DNA of 10,127 nt from Actinobacteria bacterium RBG_16_64_13. GTDB taxonomy: Bacteria > Actinomycetota > Thermoleophilia > RBG-16-64-13. A program made the position numbers and the translations under genes. Shown here piece by piece: positions 4,735 to 10,127 of the stretch (positions are counted from its first letter, which is position 1; each line of letters starts with the position of its first letter). The DNA is taken from assembly GCA_001768675.1 (NCBI GenBank), contig MELN01000020.1, forward strand, positions 10,359-20,485, written 5' to 3'. The notes under the pieces are model-generated. The model had not been told where the DNA came from, ran no database searches, and worked only from the letters and a program-made list of their open reading frames with translations.

Positions 4735-6912
4735 ATGGATGCACCTTCATACGCCCTGGACTTGGCCGGCGCGGCGGATCTTGTGAAGAGCGCGGTGGCC
4801 TCCGGGGCCTCGGCGCTCGATGAGTGGCAGTCGAAAAGGGTGTTCGCCGCCTACGGGATCCCCGTCCCCGCAGGGGCGTTGGCGAAGAGCCAATCCGAAG
4901 CCGTCGCCGCCGCGGAACGGATAGGGGGCAAGGTCGTCATGAAGGGCATCGGTGCCGACATCCACCACAAGACCGAAGCCGGCCTCGTGGTTCTGGGAGT
5001 CGAAGGCCCCGAAGAGGTGGCCAAGACGTATGAGTTGCTGGAGCAACGCGCCGCGGGCGCCCTTGAGGCCGTCTTGGTGGAGCAGATGGTGGCCGGCAAC
5101 CGCGAACTGATGGTCGGGATGAAGCGCGACCCGGCGTTCGGGCCGGTACTGGCGTTCGGTTTGGGCGGGATCTTAACGGAGGTGTTGGGCGACATCGCGC
5201 TTGCGCTCATACCCCCAAGTGAGCGCGATGTCGCCCAACTCCCCGATCTTATACGTTCCAAGCGTATCCTTGGTCCCTTCCGGGGGTTCCCGCCCGTGGA
5301 TCGCAAGGCGCTCGCGGCTATCATGACGGCGCTCTCGCAGATGGCGCTCGACTTCCCCGAGATCGCGGAGATCGACGTGAACCCACTTCTCATCGAAGGC
5401 GATCAGCCGGTGGCTGCGGACGCTCTCGTCATCCTGTCGTCCGAAACGCCACAAGGACCACAGCGCAGCTCGTTCGTCCCGAACATGAAGGCGCTCGTCG
5501 CTCCCCGCTCCATGGCGGTGGTCGGTGCTTCCGGAGATATCACCAAGTGGGGCGGGTCGGCTCTTCGAAACATCATCCAGGGAGGCTACGAGGGCAAGAT
5601 CTACCCGGTCAACCCGAAGGGTGGAGAGTTCTTTGGGCTCCAATCCTATGCCAGCCTGGAAGAGCTGCCCGAGACTCCTGATCTGGCCCTTCTTGCAGTG
5701 GGTGGGCATCAAGTTGGGCCCATGCTGGAGCAGTGCGCGCGGAAAGGCATCCCGGCTGCTATCGCGATAGCAGCCGGTTTCTCAGAGACGGGGACGACCG
5801 GCGCCGACGCCGAGCGGGAGATCGCCCGTATCGCAAGCGAGGGCGGAGTCACGCTGATGGGGCCGAACTGCATGGGCATGATCTCCAACGAGGTCCAACT
5901 GCATGCAGTGGGATTCGTCGTGCTGCACCCTCCCAAGGGCACGCTCACCTTTGTCTCGCAGTCGGGGAACATCGGGGTTCAGACAACGAGCTACTGCCAG
6001 CGCCGGGGGATCGGAATAGACAAGTTTCTGAGCGTTGGGAACGAGGCTCAGATCGGGGTGGTGGAAGCTCTCGACTACTTGCGTGACGACCCCAACACCG
6101 CGTGCATCATGATGTACGTCGAAGGCATCGACGACGGGCGGCGCTTTCTCGATGTGGCCCGGAAGACCTCGGCGGTGAAGCCGGTGGTGGTGTTGCGGAC
6201 CGGCCTCACCGAGTATGGGAGCAGGGCAGCGGCGTCTCACACCGGCGCGATGGCCGGCTCCGCCGCGGTGTGGGAGGCGGCCGCGCGGCAGGCGGGGATC
6301 GTCACCTGCACAACTTCTGTGGGGGTGGTCGATCTTGGCACCTGTCTTGCCTACAATCCGCTGCCCAAAGGCCGGCGGGTCGCAGTAGTGACCAACGGAG
6401 GGGGAGCAGGGGTGATGGCCGCGGACGAGGTGGCCCGCAACGGTCTGACCTTGGCTGAGTTCCCGCCCGAGTTGTATGCAGCTCTGGACGAGATCCTTCC
6501 CCCGTTCTGGAGCAAGCACAATCCCTTGGACATGGTCGCGTCCGCGGGTGGCGACGTGGGCCCCCGCGTGCTGAAACTGGTGGCCGAGTGCGACGCGGTA
6601 GACGCTATCATCATCTTGTCGGTGTTGGGCATCCCCACCAGCGGCAGCGAAGTGCGCCCGATGACCGACGACGGCGAGTACGCGGGGCTGAGCCCCTGGG
6701 AGACGGCTTTGGTGGATGTGGTTGCGGAACTCATGCAGGCGACGGGCAAGCCCATCATCAACGTGCCCGACACGCCTATCCGCGGCTCGGTGTTCGACCG
6801 CGGCAAACGCTACCACCCGATCGTGCTCGCCTCGCCGCAGGCCGCGGCGCGGGCGCTAGATAGAATGGAATGGTATGCCGCCCAGCGGCGCGACCGCAAC
6901 CCCCTGTTCTAG
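4735..6912 (+). CDS. ADP-forming acyl-CoA synthetase (acetate--CoA ligase family), beta-alpha fusion
   Basis: 725 residues, cytosolic. Catalyses acyl-CoA + ADP + Pi to acid + CoA + ATP, reversibly. Domains in order: ATP-grasp (about 22-235, ending EIDVNPLLIEG at 213-222), CoA-binding Rossmann domain (about 250-380, MAVVGASGD then GPNCMG at 376-381), and the succinyl-CoA-ligase-like flavodoxin domains (about 400-720). Both phosphohistidines known from ADP-forming acetyl-CoA synthetase appear present: His78 in the ATP-grasp half (DIHHKTEAG) and His502 in the alpha half (ASHTGAMAGS). The ATP-grasp half comes first, opposite to the alpha-beta order of many single-chain homologues. Start: ATG 4735 with GGAG at 4723-4726, 8 nt upstream. 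IorA begins 12 nt after its stop, so the substrate is probably the acyl-CoA made by IorAB (arylacetyl-CoA or similar) rather than only acetyl-CoA; this is inference. The coding sequence contains very long inverted repeats (5184-5239, 5752-5777, 5894-5913). Confidence 0.95.
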   Translation: MDAPSYALDLAGAADLVKSAVASGASALDEWQSKRVFAAYGIPVPAGALAKSQSEAVAAAERIGGKVVMKGIGADIHHKTEAGLVVLGVEGPEEVAKTYELLEQRAAGALEAVLVEQMVAGNRELMVGMKRDPAFGPVLAFGLGGILTEVLGDIALALIPPSERDVAQLPDLIRSKRILGPFRGFPPVDRKALAAIMTALSQMALDFPEIAEIDVNPLLIEGDQPVAADALVILSSETPQGPQRSSFVPNMKALVAPRSMAVVGASGDITKWGGSALRNIIQGGYEGKIYPVNPKGGEFFGLQSYASLEELPETPDLALLAVGGHQVGPMLEQCARKGIPAAIAIAAGFSETGTTGADAEREIARIASEGGVTLMGPNCMGMISNEVQLHAVGFVVLHPPKGTLTFVSQSGNIGVQTTSYCQRRGIGIDKFLSVGNEAQIGVVEALDYLRDDPNTACIMMYVEGIDDGRRFLDVARKTSAVKPVVVLRTGLTEYGSRAAASHTGAMAGSAAVWEAAARQAGIVTCTTSVGVVDLGTCLAYNPLPKGRRVAVVTNGGGAGVMAADEVARNGLTLAEFPPELYAALDEILPPFWSKHNPLDMVASAGGDVGPRVLKLVAECDAVDAIIILSVLGIPTSGSEVRPMTDDGEYAGLSPWETALVDVVAELMQATGKPIINVPDTPIRGSVFDRGKRYHPIVLASPQAAARALDRMEWYAAQRRDRNPLF
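5184..5239. repeat. Perfect inverted repeat with 18-bp arms inside the ligase gene
   Basis: GTTGGGCGACATCGCGCT (5184-5201) and its exact reverse complement (5222-5239) flank a 20-nt loop. A second, nested pairing GCGCTCA (5203-5209) with TGAGCGC (5219-5225) can compete with it. The arms encode LGDIAL and ERDVAQ in an otherwise normal ATP-grasp segment, and the reading frame is unbroken. An arm this long is not expected by chance in 10 kb. Confidence 0.9.
5752..5777. repeat. Perfect spacerless 26-bp palindrome inside the ligase gene
   Basis: The half CCGGCTGCTATCG (5752-5764) is followed directly by its exact reverse complement (5765-5777). It encodes PAAIAIAAG, the hydrophobic strand and turn of the CoA-binding domain. 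It could act as a protein-binding dyad or extrude as a cruciform; as RNA the centre would have to open into a loop. Confidence 0.9.
5894..5913. repeat. Near-perfect 20-bp palindrome inside the ligase gene
   Basis: A perfect core ACTGCATGCAGT (5898-5909) is extended by TCC and GGA on either side of one mismatched pair. Third strong dyad in the same gene, 117 bp after the previous one. Confidence 0.7.
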
Positions 6913-6923
6913 GCGGAGGAAGT

Positions 6924-8768
6924 ATGACAAGCAAGGTTGAGACGAAGGAAGCGGTGGAGATCCTCTCCGGCAACGAAGCGATAGCGCGTGGAGCGTGGGA
7001 GGCCGGCGTGAAGCTGGCCGCGGCCTATCCAGGCACTCCCAGCACCGAGATCCTCGAATCGCTCGCCGAGTATGAGGATGTTTATTGCGAGTGGTCGCCG
7101 AACGAGAAGGTGGCCATGGAGGTCGGTATCGGTGCTTCAATGGCCGGTGGCAGGGCCTTGGTGTGCATGAAGCACGTGGGTCTGAACGTGGCCGCCGACC
7201 CGTTCTTCTCCTCCGCGTACGTCGGCCTGGAAGCGGGCATGGTCGTGGTGTCGGCCGACGACCCGGGCATGCACAGTTCTCAGGACGAGCAGGACAACCG
7301 CAACTACGCCAAGTTCGCGCGCGTCCCGCTCCTGGAGCCGTCGGACAGTGGTGAGGCCAAGGAATTCATGGTCGCTGCCTACGACCTTTCTGAGCGCTTC
7401 GACACTCCGGTCTTGTTCCGCACCACCACGCGTACCTCTCACTCCCAAAGCCTGGTCAAGGTGGGAGAGCGAGTGGAAACGGCGCCTGTCACTCAACTGA
7501 AGCGCAACTGGACGAAGTACCTCATGATGCCGGCGAATGCCATGGTTCGGCACCCCATTATCGAGCAGCGCGTCCGCGATCTGGCCGTGTACGCCGAGTC
7601 CTCCCCGTTCAACCGGGTGGAGATGGGCGACCCCCGTGTGGGCATCATCACCTCGGGGGCCATTTACGGCTACTGTCGTGAGGCCGTGCCGGGAGCCAGC
7701 TTCCTCAAACTGGGGATGACGCATCCCTTACCCGCAAAGCTCATCGCGGGCTTTCGCTCCAGAGTGGAGAAGCTGTACGTGGTCGAAGAGCTCGACCCGT
7801 TCCTGGAGGAGGCGATCCGCCTTCTGGGCATCAAGCTGGATGGCGGCAAAGAGCTGAACACGCTTCTGGGTGAGCTCAACGCCCGCTACGTGGCTCAGTC
7901 GCTCGCCAAAGCCGGAGTTCCTGGAGTGAATCCGGAGCTGCTGACCGACCTTGGCCCGGTCGCCGCCGACCTGCCCGGCCGGCCGCCTACGTTCTGCCCC
8001 GGTTGCTCGCATCGGGGCATCTATGTTGTGCTCAAGAAGATGAAGGCGTTCGTGAGCGGGGACATCGGCTGCTATACGATGGGGGCGCTCCCGCCCTACA
8101 ACGCCGTACACTGCAGCACTTGCATGGGCGCCAGCCTCAGCATGGCCCACGGGATGACCAAGGTCATGGAGCCCTTGGCCGAGGGCGCGCCCGTCGACAT
8201 CCGCAACAAGCCTATAGGGATCATCGGCGACAGCACCTTCTTCCACTCCGGGATCACCTCTCTCATGGACGTGGTCTACAACCGGGGCAACACGCTGAAT
8301 ATCATCGTCGACAACAGCACCACGGCTATGACAGGCGGCCAGGAGAACCCCGGTACCGGCAAGACCCTGCTGGGTGAGCCATCGGAGACCGTGGATATCC
8401 CGGCCTTGTGCCGCGCCATCGGCATCAAGCGGGTGACCACCATCGATCCGTACAACCTTGACGAGGTGGAGCGGGTGCTGCGCGAGGAGCTTGCCGCGAA
8501 CGAGCCGTCGGTCGTGATCGCCGGGGCACCGTGCGTCCTTCAGTTCAAGATCAGACATCCCGTCTACCAGATCGACTCCGAGCTTTGCACAGGGTGCAAG
8601 CGCTGCCTGCAGGCGGGTTGCGGAGCGCTCAACCTGTATGAAGACGCCGCCGGCGATCGCAAGGTCGAGATCATGCCCGACCAGTGCACGGGTTGCGGAG
8701 TCTGCTCGCAACTGTGCCGCGAAAACGCCATCACCCGGCCCGAGCCGGCCGAAGGGAGGGGATCCTGA
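6924..8768 (+). CDS. iorA: Indolepyruvate ferredoxin oxidoreductase, alpha subunit
   Basis: 614 residues, cytosolic. With IorB it oxidises indolepyruvate or other aryl 2-oxoacids with CoA to arylacetyl-CoA, CO2 and reduced ferredoxin, using thiamine diphosphate. The N-terminal pyrimidine-binding half is typical (LSGNEAIARGAWEAGVKLAA then YPGTPS, 14-40). The TPP half has FCPGC (357-361), GDIGCYTMG (379-387), and GDSTFFHSG (435-443) with Asp463/Asn464 as the Mg-TPP motif. The C-terminal ferredoxin domain has two cysteine sets: Cys555/558/561/566 (CxxCxxCx4C, the longer last spacing usual in IorA) and Cys588/591/594/598. The Pro that commonly follows the last Cys is missing in both. Start: ATG 6924 with GGAGG at 6915-6919, 12 nt after the ligase stop; an in-frame start at 6870 would overlap the ligase and is rejected. 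The actual 2-oxoacid used cannot be read from sequence. Confidence 0.96.
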   Translation: MTSKVETKEAVEILSGNEAIARGAWEAGVKLAAAYPGTPSTEILESLAEYEDVYCEWSPNEKVAMEVGIGASMAGGRALVCMKHVGLNVAADPFFSSAYVGLEAGMVVVSADDPGMHSSQDEQDNRNYAKFARVPLLEPSDSGEAKEFMVAAYDLSERFDTPVLFRTTTRTSHSQSLVKVGERVETAPVTQLKRNWTKYLMMPANAMVRHPIIEQRVRDLAVYAESSPFNRVEMGDPRVGIITSGAIYGYCREAVPGASFLKLGMTHPLPAKLIAGFRSRVEKLYVVEELDPFLEEAIRLLGIKLDGGKELNTLLGELNARYVAQSLAKAGVPGVNPELLTDLGPVAADLPGRPPTFCPGCSHRGIYVVLKKMKAFVSGDIGCYTMGALPPYNAVHCSTCMGASLSMAHGMTKVMEPLAEGAPVDIRNKPIGIIGDSTFFHSGITSLMDVVYNRGNTLNIIVDNSTTAMTGGQENPGTGKTLLGEPSETVDIPALCRAIGIKRVTTIDPYNLDEVERVLREELAANEPSVVIAGAPCVLQFKIRHPVYQIDSELCTGCKRCLQAGCGALNLYEDAAGDRKVEIMPDQCTGCGVCSQLCRENAITRPEPAEGRGS

Positions 8769-9385
8769 TGATCGCCCGTCCTACCATGAACGTTCTCCTC
8801 ACCGGAGTCGGCGGCCAAGGGGTCGTCCTCGCCAGTTTCGTGCTCAGCCGCGTGGCCATGAGCGAAGGCTACGACGTCAAGCAGAGCGAGGTGCATGGCA
8901 TGGCCCAGCGGGGCGGCAGTGTCACCAGCCACTTCCGTTTCGGCGACAAGGTCTGGTCGCCATTGGTGCCGCAGGGCATGGCCGACCTACTCATGGCTTT
9001 TGAGGCGCTTGAAGCCCTCAGGTATGCGAACTGGCTGAAGCCGGGCGGCCTGCTCGTCTACAATGCGCTGCGTATAAACCCAAGTCCGGTATCCGCCGGG
9101 CTGGCCTCCTATCCCGCCGACATTGACGCCCTTATCAAGGCGGCTTGGCCCAACACGCAGTGCGTGAATGCCAACGCTCTCGCCGCCCAAGCGGGAACGG
9201 TCAAGGCTGCGAACGTGGCCATGTTGGGAGCCATCTCGCGAGCCCTGCCGTTTGCCGCCGAGACCTGGGAAGCGGTTCTGCGCAAAGCGGTGCCGCCGAA
9301 GACCGTCGACGTCAATCTGGATGCCTTCCGTTTGGGAGCGGCGAGCGCTGCGGCACCGGCCGCCACGTGCAGCACCACCAGTTAG
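8768..9385 (+). CDS. iorB: Indolepyruvate ferredoxin oxidoreductase, beta subunit
   Basis: 205 residues, the gamma-type domain of the 2-oxoacid:ferredoxin oxidoreductases and partner of IorA. Family marks: the nucleotide-fold loop GVGGQGV (13-19) near the N-terminus and SEVHGMAQRGGSV (40-52), diagnostic for IorB-like subunits; then the Ala-rich helices and the typical WEAVLRKAVPPKTVDVNLDAF end. The ATG overlaps the IorA stop by one base (TGATG) and is preceded by GGGAGGGG (8754-8761), so translational coupling for a 1:1 complex is likely. Length is normal for the family. The last 15 residues are a low-complexity Ala/Thr/Ser tail without known function. Confidence 0.94.
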   Translation: MIARPTMNVLLTGVGGQGVVLASFVLSRVAMSEGYDVKQSEVHGMAQRGGSVTSHFRFGDKVWSPLVPQGMADLLMAFEALEALRYANWLKPGGLLVYNALRINPSPVSAGLASYPADIDALIKAAWPNTQCVNANALAAQAGTVKAANVAMLGAISRALPFAAETWEAVLRKAVPPKTVDVNLDAFRLGAASAAAPAATCSTTS

Positions 9386-10127
9386 TGATTCGCCTCGCGC
9401 ATAGGCCCTCGTACCGATGGGTTGTGCTGGGCATCGGGTTCCTTGGTGTGTTCGGCGCGTTGGGCTTCGGCCGCTTCGGCTACAGCGCCATATTGCCGGC
9501 CATGCAGAAGGACCTGGGCATGAGCAATGCGGTCGCGGGGTCCTTGGCCTCCTGGAACCTCGGCGGATATGTGCTCATGGCTGCAATCGGAGGGATCGTG
9601 GCCTCGTGGTTCGGCTCTCGTCTGGTCGTTGGCATCGGTCTGGTGCTGGCAGCCGCGGGCATGTTCGTGACGGGCTTGTCCGACGGCGTGGTCTCCGCCT
9701 CGGCCGCGCGGCTGCTGACCGGGTTGGGCGGCGGCATGGTGTTGGTACCCTCCGTGGCCCTCATGTCGGCCTGGTTCGACGTTCGCCACCGGGGCATGGC
9801 CTCGGGGATCGTGAGCTCGGGTTCTTCACTGGCCCTGGTCATCGCTGGACCGATCGTCCCCCGGATCATCGACGGTGGAGGAGCGGATGGATGGAGACTG
9901 GCCTGGTACTTCTTCGCCGCGCTGACCGTCGCGGTTGGTGTTCTTACCTTTCTCGTCCAGCGTAACCGGCCGCAAGGAGCGATTCGCGCGTCTGTTCTAC
10001 CTGGTTCGATCTGGACGGCGGAGCCGGTGGCCGCTCGATCGACGGTCGGCGCCGAAGCGGCGGTCGCGGCAGCCTTGGCTGCCTGGGCGCCGCGGCCAGC
10101 GCGGACGGTGCGGGCCCCCTTCGATCT
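9385..10127 (+). CDS. MFS transporter, YbfB/YjiJ type (3' end outside window)
   Basis: 247 codons seen, no stop before the edge; a full protein would be about 400 residues. Six predicted membrane helices (about 12-36, 49-74, 79-99, 103-129, 136-159, 171-191) make the N-terminal bundle. GFGRFGYSAILPAMQ (27-41) after helix 1 and NLGGYVL (58-64) in helix 2 are typical of YbfB/YjiJ-like major facilitator proteins. The loop between helices 2 and 3 (GGIVASWFGSR, 69-79) corresponds to MFS motif A but lacks its Asp. The GTG start overlaps the IorB stop by one base (TAGTG) and has no ribosome binding site of its own, so coupling to IorB is assumed. Residues 193-247 form an Ala/Arg/Pro-rich stretch with no helix where the central loop and helix 7 are expected. 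By context it may export the arylacetate or import the precursor acid; the substrate is unknown. Confidence 0.85.
   Translation, partial: MIRLAHRPSYRWVVLGIGFLGVFGALGFGRFGYSAILPAMQKDLGMSNAVAGSLASWNLGGYVLMAAIGGIVASWFGSRLVVGIGLVLAAAGMFVTGLSDGVVSASAARLLTGLGGGMVLVPSVALMSAWFDVRHRGMASGIVSSGSSLALVIAGPIVPRIIDGGGADGWRLAWYFFAALTVAVGVLTFLVQRNRPQGAIRASVLPGSIWTAEPVAARSTVGAEAAVAAALAAWAPRPARTVRAPFD

Noticed and set aside
5782..6816. Long open frame (344 codons) on the minus strand opposite the ligase gene
   Set aside because: Arg/His/Gly-rich translation with no domain, fully antisense to a clear enzyme gene. Long antisense frames are expected in GC-rich DNA.
6870..6923. Earlier in-frame start for iorA
   Set aside because: Would overlap the end of the ligase gene and adds a non-family N-terminus. 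ATG 6924 has a strong GGAGG and gives the normal IorA beginning.
7728..8711. Long open frame (327 codons) on the minus strand opposite iorA
   Set aside because: Mirror of the strongly coding plus frame; no ribosome binding site or recognisable motif, and composition typical of an antisense shadow.

Overview
GC-rich bacterial DNA (about 60-65% GC by eye). It holds eight protein genes: seven complete and one cut off by the right edge. I see no RNA gene, insertion sequence, CRISPR array or prophage gene. The ferredoxin-linked 2-oxoacid oxidoreductase and the ADP-forming acyl-CoA ligase point to an anaerobe or facultative anaerobe. Codon use alone does not let me choose between, for example, an anaerobic actinobacterium and a Desulfobacterota-like lineage.

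Layout. (1) 142-2326, plus strand: an apparent operon of an SDR oxidoreductase, a DUF3237 protein and a two-domain EthD-like protein, all with good ribosome binding sites. (2) 2340-3086, minus strand: a FadR/FCD-type GntR regulator, convergent with the operon and only 13 bp from it. (3) 3087-3273: a divergent control region with back-to-back promoters whose -35 boxes overlap, plus a palindromic operator-like site on the forward -10/+1. (4) 3274-4581: a cytoplasmic LVIVD-repeat beta-propeller protein with several conserved-looking histidines. (5) 4735-10127: a tight operon of a fused ADP-forming acyl-CoA ligase (ATP-grasp half first), indolepyruvate:ferredoxin oxidoreductase alpha (IorA) and beta (IorB), and a YbfB/YjiJ-type MFS transporter that runs off the window.

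How it may work. IorAB would oxidise an aryl- or other 2-oxoacid to the acyl-CoA, CO2 and reduced ferredoxin. The adjacent ligase would turn acyl-CoA plus ADP and phosphate into the free acid plus ATP, and the MFS protein could move the acid or a precursor. This is a compact 2-oxoacid-to-ATP module of the kind known from amino-acid-fermenting archaea. The SDR/DUF3237/EthD/propeller genes have no assigned pathway. Because they flank the regulator and share an ACCAA/ATAGACC-type promoter motif with it, I infer that the whole window is one regulated catabolic locus, possibly for an aromatic or cyclic acid.

Most unusual observations: two very long perfect inverted repeats inside the ligase coding sequence (18-bp arms at 5184-5239 and a spacerless 26-bp palindrome at 5752-5777); an SDR whose catalytic Tyr position is His; a His-rich propeller that may be a metalloenzyme; and a shared motif sitting on the -10/+1 region of four promoters.
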